DNA of 64,000 bases from CAMDHY01 sp046156265 (lineage in GTDB: Bacteria > Pseudomonadota > Alphaproteobacteria > Rhizobiales > Segnochrobactraceae), in the NCBI RefSeq assembly GCF_046156265.1, contig NZ_JAWDIR010000011.1:1054001-1118000 (forward strand). The letters are read 5' to 3'. Shown one piece after another: positions 9,151 through 22,310 of the stretch (positions within the stretch are counted from its first letter, which is position 1; each line of letters begins with the position of its first letter). The translations under genes were made by a program, and so were the position numbers. Under the pieces are notes generated by a model that was not told the origin of the DNA, did not search any database, and saw only the letters and a program-made list of their open reading frames with translations.

Positions 9151-9180
9151 CTGAGCGTCTTATCCAGCTGCCAAGAAACG

Positions 9181-11712
<2,532 letters not shown>

Positions 11713-11823
11713 GGCGGTTCCCCCCGGCGTTCGTTGTCCAGACGCCGGTTCGACCGACGCCTGTTGATGCGGCACCCCTCTGCAGGACGCCGGCCCGCGG
11801 ACTTCGGGCCGGCGGCAGTCTCG

Positions 11824-14253
11824 TCAGACGTTGTCGCCTCCGGTTGAGGTCTGGCCGTCACCACCCCCATAGGTGGTGCCACCCTCAGACCTGGCGCCGC
11901 CCCACGTCCAGTTGAGGATCTCCGGCATGTCGTCGCCAGTGCGGCAGATGTATTCCTGGTGCTCCAGCAGCTTGTCGCGGAGCGCCTGCTTGGCGTAGGC
12001 GGCTCGGGGACCGAGCTTCGGCACACGGTCGATGACGGCACCGACCAGGCTGAACCGGTCGAGTTCGTTCATCACGCACATGTCGAAGGGGGTGGAGGTG
12101 GTGCCTTCCTCCTTGTAGCCGCGCACGTGGATGTTGTCGTGACCGTTGCGGCGATAGGTCAGCCGGTGGATCAGCCACGGGTATCCGTGGAAGGCGAAGA
12201 CGATCGGCTTGTCGGTGGTGAAGAGGGCGTCGAAGTCGCGGTCGTTGAGGCCGTGTGGATGCTCGGACGCCGGCTGCAGCTTCATCAGGTTGACGACGTT
12301 GACGACGCGGACGCGCAGCTCCGGCACATGCTGGCGCAAGAGGTCGACGGCGGCGAGCGTCTCGAGCGTCGGCACATCGCCACAGCAGGCCATCACGACG
12401 TCGGGCTCCTCGCCCTTGTCGTTGCTCGCCCACTCCCAGATGCCGAGACCGGCCGTGCAGTGCTTCACCGCCTCGTCCATCGTCAGCCACTGCGGCGCCG
12501 GCTGCTTTCCGGCGACGACGACGTTGACGTAGTTGCGGCTGCGCAGGCAGTGGTCGGTGACGGACAGGAGGCAGTTCGCATCCGGCGGCAGGTAGACGCG
12601 GACGATCTCGGCCTTCTTGTTGACGACGTGGTCGATGAAGCCCGGGTCCTGGTGGCTGAAGCCGTTGTGGTCCTGCCGCCAGACGTGGCTCGACAGCAGG
12701 TAGTTGAGCGAGCCGATCGGCCGCCGCCACGGAATCTCGTTGCAGACCTTCAGCCACTTGGCGTGCTGGTTGAACATCGAGTCGATGATGTGGATGAAGG
12801 CCTCGTAGCACGAGAAGAAGCCGTGCCGGCCGGTGAGGAGATAGCCCTCCAGCCAGCCCTGGCACTGGTGCTCCGACAGCATCTCCATGATGCGGCCGTC
12901 GGGGGCGAGGTGGTCGTCGTAGGGCTCGGTGTCGGCGACCCAGGCGCGGTTGGTGACCTCCAGCACGTCCTGCCAGCGGTTCGAGTTGTTCTCGTCCGGG
13001 CTGAACAGGCGGAAGTTCCGCGCGTCCATGTTTAGCTTCATGACGTCGCGCAGGAACGTGCCCATCACGCGGGTCGATTCCGCCACCGTGGCGCCGGGCG
13101 AGGGCACGTCGACCGCATAGTCGCGGAAGTCCGGCATGCGCAGGTCGCGCAGGAGCAGGCCGCCATTGGTGTGCGGGTTGTCGCTCATGCGGCGGTGGCC
13201 CGTCGGCGCCAGCGCCGCGATCTCGGGCTTCAGCCGGCCGCTCTCGTCAAAGAGTTCATCGGGACGGTAGGACTTCATCCAGCCTTCGAGGATGCGGACG
13301 TGCTCGGGATTGCCGTGCATCTCGCCCATCGGTACCTGGTGCGAGCGCCAGTAGTCCTCGGTGCGCTTGCCGTCGATCTCGGGCGGGCACGTCCAGCCCT
13401 TCGGCGTCCGCATGACGATCATCGGCCAGCGCGGACGGCCGGTGTAGCCGTTCGCCTTCGCGTCGTCCTTGATGCGGCGGATGTCGGCGAAGACGGCGTC
13501 GAGCGTCGCCGCCATCTTTTCATGCACGACGGCCGGATCGTGGCCCTCGACGAAATAGGGCGTGTAGCCGTAGCCGCGGAAGAGCTGGTCGAGCTCCTCG
13601 TGGCTGACGCGGGCGAGCACCGTCGGGTTGGCGATCTTGTAGCCGTTGAGGTGCAGGATCGGCAGGACGACGCCGTCGGAGACGGGGTTGAGGAACTTGT
13701 TGGAGTGCCAGCTGGTGGCGAGCGCGCCCGTCTCGGCCTCGCCGTCCCCGACCACGCAGGCGACGATGAGATCCGGGTTGTCGAAGGCGGCCCCAAAGGC
13801 GTGGGAGAGCGCGTAGCCGAGCTCGCCGCCCTCGTGCATGGAGCCCGGGGTCTCGGGCGCCACGTGGCTCGGGATGCCGCCGGGGAAGGAGAACTGCTTG
13901 AAGAGGCGCTGCATGCCCTCTTCGTCCTGCGCGATGTTTGGATAGACCTCGCTGTAGGTGCCCTCGAGATAGGCGTTCGCCACCAGCGCCGGCCCGCCGT
14001 GGCCGGGGCCGGTGATGTAGATCATGTCGAGGTCGTCGCGTTTGATGACGCGATTGAGATGGGCGTAGATGAAATTGAGGCCGGGCGTCGTGCCCCAGTG
14101 GCCGAGCAGCCGGCGCTTGATATGCGCCTGGTCGAGCGGCTCGCGCAGCAGCGGGTTGTCGAGCAGATAGATCTGGCCGACGGACAGATAATTGGCGGCC
14201 CGCCAGTAGGCGTCGAGAGCCGAGCGCTCGGTTTCGGACAGTGCCGTTGTCAT
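11824..14253 (-). CDS. xfp: Phosphoketolase (xylulose-5-P/fructose-6-P)
   Basis: 809-residue thiamine-diphosphate enzyme that cleaves xylulose-5-phosphate or fructose-6-phosphate with phosphate to acetyl-phosphate plus glyceraldehyde-3-phosphate or erythrose-4-phosphate. Signatures include WGTTPGLNFIYAHLNR, ITGPGHGGPALVANAYLEG, the TPP/Mg motif VGDGEAETG and KLQPASEHPHGL in the C-terminal domain. Length is normal for the family. ATG 14253 has a GAGG Shine-Dalgarno seven bases upstream. It lies upstream of glgP and is probably co-transcribed; a long upstream region (14254-14723) is shared with the divergent benzoate operon. Confidence 0.95.
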   Translation of the reverse strand: MTTALSETERSALDAYWRAANYLSVGQIYLLDNPLLREPLDQAHIKRRLLGHWGTTPGLNFIYAHLNRVIKRDDLDMIYITGPGHGGPALVANAYLEGTYSEVYPNIAQDEEGMQRLFKQFSFPGGIPSHVAPETPGSMHEGGELGYALSHAFGAAFDNPDLIVACVVGDGEAETGALATSWHSNKFLNPVSDGVVLPILHLNGYKIANPTVLARVSHEELDQLFRGYGYTPYFVEGHDPAVVHEKMAATLDAVFADIRRIKDDAKANGYTGRPRWPMIVMRTPKGWTCPPEIDGKRTEDYWRSHQVPMGEMHGNPEHVRILEGWMKSYRPDELFDESGRLKPEIAALAPTGHRRMSDNPHTNGGLLLRDLRMPDFRDYAVDVPSPGATVAESTRVMGTFLRDVMKLNMDARNFRLFSPDENNSNRWQDVLEVTNRAWVADTEPYDDHLAPDGRIMEMLSEHQCQGWLEGYLLTGRHGFFSCYEAFIHIIDSMFNQHAKWLKVCNEIPWRRPIGSLNYLLSSHVWRQDHNGFSHQDPGFIDHVVNKKAEIVRVYLPPDANCLLSVTDHCLRSRNYVNVVVAGKQPAPQWLTMDEAVKHCTAGLGIWEWASNDKGEEPDVVMACCGDVPTLETLAAVDLLRQHVPELRVRVVNVVNLMKLQPASEHPHGLNDRDFDALFTTDKPIVFAFHGYPWLIHRLTYRRNGHDNIHVRGYKEEGTTSTPFDMCVMNELDRFSLVGAVIDRVPKLGPRAAYAKQALRDKLLEHQEYICRTGDDMPEILNWTWGGARSEGGTTYGGGDGQTSTGGDNV

Positions 14254-14450
14254 ATTCGGTCCTCGTGGGCTGCGTCTCGGGCTGATGTCGGGTCGATGAA
14301 AAGTGTAGCAGGAAGGCGGTGATCAGAGGACGGGCATCTGTCCATTCGCCGGCTTACGAAAGAACGTGAAGCCTCTCTCCGGAGGACGGCCTCTGTCACC
14401 AAGACAAGTCCAAGATGCCCGGACAGTTCCATGCGGCCCGTCCGTCGGCG

Positions 14451-14464
14451 TTGATCTGGCGCAA
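14451..14464. promoter_or_regulatory. Weak FNR/FixK-like half-conserved site (xfp upstream)
   Basis: TTGATCTGGCGCAA matches the FNR/FixK pattern TTGA-N6-TCAA in the left half and three of four bases in the right. It is 198 bp upstream of xfp, far for direct activation. Low confidence. Confidence 0.2.
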
Positions 14465-14643
14465 ATCGGGATGGCTGGACCGGAGGACGTAGACTCATCC
14501 TCCCGCAGGTGATCGCGGCGCGGGAGGGACGGGCCCTTCGTGACGCCGAATCTGGCGCCAACGGCCACCCGGCGTCGTCGATAGGTTGCTGCCGCCGGAC
14601 GGTACGCCTGGACGCGGAACCGTGGGGGAATGGAAGCGGCGCA

Positions 14644-14677
14644 TTGCAATATTCCGCACGATTGGCATTATAACGCA
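14644..14677 (+). promoter_or_regulatory. Predicted BoxR operator/promoter of the benzoate-CoA ligase operon
   Basis: Two elements of the form NGCA-N6-CGCA stand 19 bp apart: TGCA-ATATTC-CGCA at 14645-14658 and GGCA-TTATAA-CGCA at 14664-14677. The second encloses a near-consensus -10 hexamer TATAAC (14669-14674). The first overlaps a weak -35, TTGCAA (14644-14649), at 19-bp spacing. The predicted transcript would start near 14681, giving a leader of about 43 nt. BzdR, the Azoarcus relative of BoxR, is known to bind TGCA-repeat operators; applying this here is inference. Confidence 0.6.
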
Positions 14678-14723
14678 AAACGTGATCCTGGCGCGACCCA
14701 GCGCCGGGACGGGAGGAGCAGCC

Positions 14724-16268
14724 ATGCTCGTGAACGAGAACGCGGCTCTCTATTTCGTCGATCGCCACGTCGAGGACGGGCGGGGCGACAAGGTCGCGTT
14801 CCGGGAGGCGGACGGGGCCCGGCGCACGCTCACCTATCGCCAACTCGCCGAAGAGTCGGCGCGTTTCGCCGGCGCGCTGGCGCGGTGCGGCGTGCGGCGG
14901 GAGGAGCGGGTGGTCATGGTCGTCCTCGACCAGATCGAGTTTCCCGTGGCGTTCTGGGGTGCCATGAAGGCGGGCGCCATCCCGGTGCCGCTGAACACGC
15001 TTTTGTCGACGGCGGTCTACGCGACGATCCTCGAGGACGCGCGCGCCTCCGTCCTCGTCGTTTCCGGCGAACTGTGGCCGAGCCTCGCTCCGGCCGCGGC
15101 CGCGAGCCGCCACCTCCGCACCGTGGTGGTGATCGGCGACGCACCGCCCGGAACGCAGACCTTTTCCGCCTTCATGGACGGGGTGGAGCCGGCGCCCGTG
15201 GTGGAGGCCCACGCCGACGAGCCGGCCTTCTGGCTCTATTCGTCCGGGTCCACCGGCGCGCCGAAGGGCGTCCGCCACATCCATTCGTCGCTGAAGGCGA
15301 CGTGCGACACCTTCGGCTCGCAGGTTCTCGGCATCCGGGCCGAGGACACGGTGTTCTCGGCAGCGAAGATGTTCTTCGCCTATGGCCTCGGCAACGCCAT
15401 CTCGTTTCCGATGGCGGTCGGGGCGACGACGGTCATCCATGCCGGCCGGCCGACGCCGGACGCGGTGCTCGACATCGTCGCGCGCGAGGCGCCGACGATC
15501 TTCTGCGGCGTGCCGACGTTGTTCGCCGCCGTGATGGCGCGGCAGGACCAACTGGGCGGCCCGCCCGCTCACCGGCTGCGACTGTGCACGTCGGCCGGCG
15601 AGGCGCTGCCGCGGGAGATCGGCGAGCGCTGGGAGCGCTCGTGGGGCACGCCCGTCATCGATGGCGTCGGCTCCACCGAGATGCTGCACATCTTCCTGTC
15701 GAACCGGCCCGGCGACATCGTTTACGGCACCTCGGGGACGCCCGTGCCCGGCTACGAGGTCCGTCTCGTCGACGAGCATGACCGCGAGGTGGGTGAGGGC
15801 GAGGTCGGCGAACTCCTCGTGCGCGGCCCCTCGAGCGCCGACGGCTACTGGAAGCGGCGCGACAAGTCGCAGTCGACGTTCGCCGGCCACTGGACCCGCA
15901 CCGGCGACAAGTACGAGCGGACAGCCGACGGCCGCTACGTCTACTGCGGCCGGACCGACGATATGTTCAAGGTCTCCGGCATCTGGGTCTCGCCCTTCGA
16001 GGTCGAGCAGGCCCTCGTCGAGCATCCGGCCGTGCTTGAGGCGGCCGTCGTCGCCCGCGAGGACGCCGACAAGCTGCTGAAGCCCGCCGCCTACATCGTG
16101 CTGAAGCAGGGGGCGGATCGCGACGTCCAGCACGACCTCAAGGAGTTCGTGAAGACGCGCATCGGCATGTGGAAGTACCCCCGCTGGATCGAAGTCGTCG
16201 ACGACCTGCCGAAGACGGCGACCGGCAAGATCCAGCGCTACAAGCTCCGCGAGAGGGAGAGCGCCTGA
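14724..16268 (+). CDS. bclA: Benzoate-CoA ligase
   Basis: 514-residue AMP-forming ligase (benzoate + ATP + CoA to benzoyl-CoA), the first step of the box pathway. It shows P-loop YSSGSTGAPKGVRHIHSS near residue 173, CTSAGEALPREIGERW, the typical benzoate/aryl-CoA-ligase stretch DGVGSTEMLHIFLSNRPGD, and the catalytic Lys in KTATGKIQRYKLRE. The frame is open back to 14586, but ATG 14724 (MLVNENAALYFVDRH) is preceded by GGGAGGAG and matches family starts. Its stop overlaps the next start (TGATG), so it is coupled to the hydrolase. Specificity for benzoate rather than a hydroxybenzoate is supported mainly by the boxCBA neighbours. Confidence 0.92.
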   Translation: MLVNENAALYFVDRHVEDGRGDKVAFREADGARRTLTYRQLAEESARFAGALARCGVRREERVVMVVLDQIEFPVAFWGAMKAGAIPVPLNTLLSTAVYATILEDARASVLVVSGELWPSLAPAAAASRHLRTVVVIGDAPPGTQTFSAFMDGVEPAPVVEAHADEPAFWLYSSGSTGAPKGVRHIHSSLKATCDTFGSQVLGIRAEDTVFSAAKMFFAYGLGNAISFPMAVGATTVIHAGRPTPDAVLDIVAREAPTIFCGVPTLFAAVMARQDQLGGPPAHRLRLCTSAGEALPREIGERWERSWGTPVIDGVGSTEMLHIFLSNRPGDIVYGTSGTPVPGYEVRLVDEHDREVGEGEVGELLVRGPSSADGYWKRRDKSQSTFAGHWTRTGDKYERTADGRYVYCGRTDDMFKVSGIWVSPFEVEQALVEHPAVLEAAVVAREDADKLLKPAAYIVLKQGADRDVQHDLKEFVKTRIGMWKYPRWIEVVDDLPKTATGKIQRYKLRERESA

Positions 16269-17086
16269 TGGCGGTCGACTGGCAGGCGGGGCGGGGCCGG
16301 CTGGAGGCTGGCGGCAAGTCTCTGGAGTGGGCCACTTGGGGCGAGCGGACCGCCGGTACGCCCGTGCTCGTGCTGCTGCACGAGGGGCTCGGGTGCGTGT
16401 CGCTCTGGCGCGACTTCCCCGCGCGGCTGGCGGCGGCGACCGGTTGGCCGGTGTTCGCCTATTCGCGCGCTGGCTACGGCCAGTCGGACCTGGCGGAGCT
16501 GCCGCGTCCCCTCGACTACATGACGCGCGAGGCGCTTGGGCCCCTCGCCGACGTGCTGAACGCTGTCGCCGCCGCCGACTACGTCCTCCTCGGCCACTCC
16601 GACGGAGCGACGATCGCGGCGATCTATGCGGGGAGCGTCGCCGACTACCGCGTGCGCGGCCTCGTGCTGATGGCGCCGCACCTGTTCACCGAGGCGGTGG
16701 GCCTCGCGGAGATCGCCACGGCGCGGCACGCCTACGAGACGACCGAGCTCAAGCAGCGCATGGCCAAGTATCACCGCGACCCGGACGTCGCCTTCCGCGG
16801 CTGGAACGACGCTTGGCTCGATCCGGGCTTCGCCGCCTGGAACGTCGCGGACGTCGTCGACTACCTGCGCATCCCCGCTCTCGTCATCCAGGGGCGGGGC
16901 GACCAGTACGGCACGCTGCGACAGGTGGAGGAGATTGAGAGGCGCAGCTACGCGCCCGTCGACGTCGAGATCCTCGAGGACTGCCGGCATTCGCCGCATC
17001 TCGACCAGCCGGAACGGACGCTTGCGGTCATCGCCGATTTCACCGCCCGGCTCGCCCGCATCGAGGCGGCGGAGGTCGAGGGATGA
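16268..17086 (+). CDS. Alpha/beta hydrolase of the box cluster
   Basis: 272-residue alpha/beta-fold hydrolase. The oxyanion region is LLHEGLGCVSLWRDFP, and the catalytic triad is visible as GHSDGA (Ser), QGRGDQYGT (Asp) and DCRHSPHLD (His). Hydrolases like this are often encoded in box clusters and have been proposed as thioesterases or lactone/enol hydrolases that rescue CoA or stalled intermediates; the exact reaction is unproven. The ATG at 16268 overlaps the ligase stop. Its own stop overlaps a possible 26-codon ORF. It belongs to the benzoate-CoA ligase transcription unit. Confidence 0.88.
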   Translation: MAVDWQAGRGRLEAGGKSLEWATWGERTAGTPVLVLLHEGLGCVSLWRDFPARLAAATGWPVFAYSRAGYGQSDLAELPRPLDYMTREALGPLADVLNAVAAADYVLLGHSDGATIAAIYAGSVADYRVRGLVLMAPHLFTEAVGLAEIATARHAYETTELKQRMAKYHRDPDVAFRGWNDAWLDPGFAAWNVADVVDYLRIPALVIQGRGDQYGTLRQVEEIERRSYAPVDVEILEDCRHSPHLDQPERTLAVIADFTARLARIEAAEVEG

Positions 17087-17163
17087 GCGCGTTCGTGGGC
17101 CGGCGCGACGGCCTAGTGACAGTCGATCCCGCGTCTCGACCGGCCGTGGCGGAACCGGCGTGA
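17083..17163 (+). CDS. Possible 26-codon coupling ORF between hydrolase and DUF309 gene
   Basis: A tiny frame begins at an ATG that overlaps the hydrolase stop (ATGA, 17083-17086). It ends at a TGA that overlaps the GTG start of the DUF309 gene (GTGA, 17160-17163). The peptide begins MSAFVGRRDG and ends AVAEPA, with no recognisable domain. Exact overlap at both ends suggests it may only carry ribosomes from one gene to the next, or it may be chance in GC-rich DNA. Confidence 0.25.
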   Translation: MSAFVGRRDGLVTVDPASRPAVAEPA

Positions 17164-17612
17164 GCACGGGCGCGGAGACGCTGCGGCTGCCGCCGATCCC
17201 CTACGTGCCCGGCCGCTCCGCCCGGCCGGATGAGGGCTACTTCGACCCGGTGAAGACGGGGCTTTCGCCGGCGCTGTCGTGCAGCGAGCTCGCGATGAGC
17301 CCGGCCTTCAAGGGCGGTCTGGAGGCCTTCTCCCACGGCTACTTCTGGGAGGCGCACGAGCTCTGGGAGGCGGTGTGGATGTGTCTGCCGCCGGCGAGTG
17401 CGGAGCGGCACCTGGTGCAGGGTCTCATCCAGCTCGCCAACGCCGCCTTGAAGCGGCGGATGGGCCAGGAGAGAGCCGCCGGGCGCATCCTCGAGCGCGC
17501 CGACAGCGCTCTCGAGGAAGCCCACCGTCGCCACGCGCGACCGATGGGACTCTCGTCAACCGATACGGATGCGCTGCGGTCCGTGGCAGAGACGTCAATA
17601 GGTGCAGTATAA
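17160..17612 (+). CDS. DUF309 domain protein in the benzoate operon
   Basis: 150-residue protein with the DUF309 signature: EAFSHGYFWEAHELWEAVW, then LVQGLIQLANAALKR, an all-helical domain with conserved His/Glu of unknown function. The N-terminal 45 residues are Pro-rich (LPPIPYVPGR). The GTG start at 17160 overlaps the preceding tiny ORF stop; the frame is open further upstream but reads shadow sequence of the hydrolase. It is the last gene of the ligase operon, only 155 bp before boxC. A DUF309 protein is not a standard box component. Its presence may indicate an accessory role, or may be incidental. Confidence 0.8.
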   Translation: MSTGAETLRLPPIPYVPGRSARPDEGYFDPVKTGLSPALSCSELAMSPAFKGGLEAFSHGYFWEAHELWEAVWMCLPPASAERHLVQGLIQLANAALKRRMGQERAAGRILERADSALEEAHRRHARPMGLSSTDTDALRSVAETSIGAV

Positions 17613-17616
17613 TGCA
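17603..17616 (+). promoter_or_regulatory. Perfect TGCA-N6-TGCA operator with embedded TATAAT (boxCBA promoter)
   Basis: The sequence TGCA-GTATAA-TGCA contains a perfect -10 hexamer TATAAT (17608-17613) bracketed by two TGCA half-sites. No good -35 is visible. Transcription from here would start near 17620 and give a boxC leader of about 147 nt. It also overlaps the last codons and stop of the DUF309 gene. Bound BoxR would cover the -10, so benzoyl-CoA-relieved repression is the natural model. Confidence 0.65.
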
Positions 17617-17666
17617 TAAAGCTGGCGCATCCATCCACAAGAGTTGACCTTATATGCTGGAATCGT

Positions 17667-17690
17667 CGCAGTTTGATGCAACATTATGCC
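17667..17690 (+). promoter_or_regulatory. Second BoxR-type half-site array upstream of boxC
   Basis: Three half-sites at exact 10-bp steps (one helical turn): CGCA at 17667, TGCA at 17677 and TGCC at 17687, separated by N6 spacers GTTTGA and ACATTA. A weak -10-like CATTAT lies in the second spacer, so this may be a second promoter or a downstream roadblock operator. Confidence 0.5.
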
Positions 17691-17766
17691 TAATGTGCGT
17701 TTACACCACGCCGCCACGGCTCTATCGTGCAGCGCCATCCGGTGCCACTTCGGGAGGAGCGACCCG

Positions 17767-19428
<1,662 letters not shown>

Positions 19429-19453
19429 AGCCGGGCGCGCAGGGAGGACGATC

Positions 19454-20902
<1,449 letters not shown>

Positions 20903-20962
20903 CCGGCCGCGCCGGCCGCGCGCCAGGTGCGGCTTGGCCGTAGTAGTTCTGATCTGAGGTCG

Positions 20963-20976
20963 GGCCCTGTCGGGCC
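20963..20976 (+). promoter_or_regulatory. Hairpin between Shine-Dalgarno and start codon of boxA
   Basis: GGCCC-TGTC-GGGCC (5-bp stem, 4-base loop) lies three bases before ATG 20980. The only Shine-Dalgarno-like core, GAGGT at 20956-20960, is 19 bases from the ATG linearly, but about five bases if the 14-nt hairpin is folded out. This suggests a structured spacer controlling boxA translation. Confidence 0.35.
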
Positions 20977-20979
20977 GCG

Positions 20980-22173
20980 ATGAGCGAGACGATGAAGCAG
21001 CATCTGATCGATCCGGAGATCTGCATCCGCTGCTACACGTGCGAGATGACGTGCCCGATCGAGGCGATCACCCACGACGACCAGAACGTCGTGGTCGATG
21101 TCGCGAAGTGCAATTTCTGCATGGACTGCATTCCCGTCTGCCCGACCGGCTCGATCGACGAGTGGCGCGTCGTGCGCGAGCCCTACTCGCTGGAGGAGCA
21201 GTTCTCCTGGAGCGAACTGCCGGCCCAGGAAGACTTCGACGACGGACCCGAGGGCGGTGACGGCGGCGGCATCGAGGCGCTGGACGAGGCGATGGCGGCG
21301 CTGCTGGCCGAGGCGCACCGCGGCGCGGGTGGCCGTTCGCGGCCGCCGGCGACGGCGTCGAAGCCAACGGTCAATCTCTACACCCTCGGCAAGCCGGCCA
21401 TCGCGAAGGTGCAGGGCTCCTACCGGCTGACGACTGAGGAGTCCGGGTCCGACGTCCGCCACGTCATTCTCGACTTCGGTGCGCAGCCCTTTCCGGTCCT
21501 CGAGGGCCAATCGGTCGGCATCATCCCGCCCGGGACCGACGCCGACGGCAAGCCCCACCTGCCGCGCCTCTATTCCGTCTCGAGCCCGCGGGACGGCGAG
21601 CGGCCCAACTTCAACAACATCTCGCTGACGGTGAAGCACGACCCGCACGGCCGCTGCTCCAGCTACATCTGCGGCCTCGAGAAGGGCGACGAGGTGCGGG
21701 TGACCGGGCCGTTCGGCTCCACGTTCCTGATGCCGGACGATCCCTCGGCGCGGCTGCTGATGATCTGCACCGGCACCGGATCGGCACCCTTCCGCGCCTT
21801 CACGATGCGCCGCCAGCGCACGGCCACCGGCGCGACGGGCGACATGGTGCTGTTCTTCGGCGCGAGGAGCCCCGACAGCCTTCCCTACTTCGGCCCCCTC
21901 GCCAAGGTGCCCGACCGGTTGCTGCACAAACACCTGGTGTTCAGCCGCCTGGCCGACGGGGCGAGGGAATATGTCCAGGACCGGATGATCACGGAGGCCG
22001 CCACGGTGGCGGAGATGATCGCCGATCCGAAGACGCACATCTACGTTTGCGGCCTGCGCGGCATGGAGGAGGGGGTGGAGCGCGCCTTCGCCGAGATTGC
22101 CGGCGACGCGGTCTGGACCAGCCTTCGCGACGCGATGCGGAACGAGGGCCGCTATCACGTGGAGACTTACTGA
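20980..22173 (+). CDS. boxA: Benzoyl-CoA 2,3-epoxidase, reductase subunit BoxA
   Basis: 397-residue NADPH-dependent iron-sulfur flavoprotein that passes electrons to BoxB. N-terminal ferredoxin part: two 4Fe-4S motifs, CIRCYTCEMTCP and CNFCMDCIPVCP (residues about 12-52). A low-complexity linker (about residues 85-130) leads to a ferredoxin-NADP reductase module with LPRLYSVSSPR (FAD), CTGTGSAPFRAF (NADP) and HIYVCGLRGMEEGV. ATG 20980 is used; an internal ATG at 20992 would also leave an intact first cluster (MKQHLIDPEIC). It follows boxB by 77 bp. Confidence 0.96.
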   Translation: MSETMKQHLIDPEICIRCYTCEMTCPIEAITHDDQNVVVDVAKCNFCMDCIPVCPTGSIDEWRVVREPYSLEEQFSWSELPAQEDFDDGPEGGDGGGIEALDEAMAALLAEAHRGAGGRSRPPATASKPTVNLYTLGKPAIAKVQGSYRLTTEESGSDVRHVILDFGAQPFPVLEGQSVGIIPPGTDADGKPHLPRLYSVSSPRDGERPNFNNISLTVKHDPHGRCSSYICGLEKGDEVRVTGPFGSTFLMPDDPSARLLMICTGTGSAPFRAFTMRRQRTATGATGDMVLFFGARSPDSLPYFGPLAKVPDRLLHKHLVFSRLADGAREYVQDRMITEAATVAEMIADPKTHIYVCGLRGMEEGVERAFAEIAGDAVWTSLRDAMRNEGRYHVETY

Positions 22174-22283
22174 AGGCCTGCGCGCCATCCGAGCGCGCGC
22201 GCTAGCGGCTATCTCCCGGTCTCGCCGTTGTGATGCAGCGGCGAGTTTCGATTTGTCGTGAAGCCACGGCCGCGCTAGGCTTA

Positions 22284-22297
22284 TGCACTATATTTCA
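22284..22297 (+). promoter_or_regulatory. Predicted BoxR autoregulatory operator with embedded -10
   Basis: TGCA-CTATAT-TTCA, one mismatch from TGCA-N6-TGCA, encloses the -10-like TATATT (22289-22294). Transcription would begin near 22301, only about ten bases before the boxR ATG, so the transcript would be almost leaderless. Confidence 0.55.
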
Positions 22298-22310
22298 CAA
22301 GCGGGCGCGC

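Larger units (their letters stand above)
14254..14723. other. Long intergenic region between xfp and the benzoate-CoA ligase
   Basis: This 470-bp non-coding stretch lies between two divergent genes. A 108-codon open frame on the minus strand (14323-14649) has no RBS and no recognisable domain and is not accepted as a gene. The right end, 14640-14720, turns AT-rich and carries the predicted BoxR-controlled promoter. A weak FNR/FixK-like site lies at 14451-14464. I see no riboswitch or RNA gene. Confidence 0.5.

Noticed and set aside
14323..14649. A 108-codon frame in the xfp-bclA gap.
   Set aside because: No Shine-Dalgarno, no domain, Arg/Pro-rich shadow-type composition, and it overlaps the predicted promoter region.
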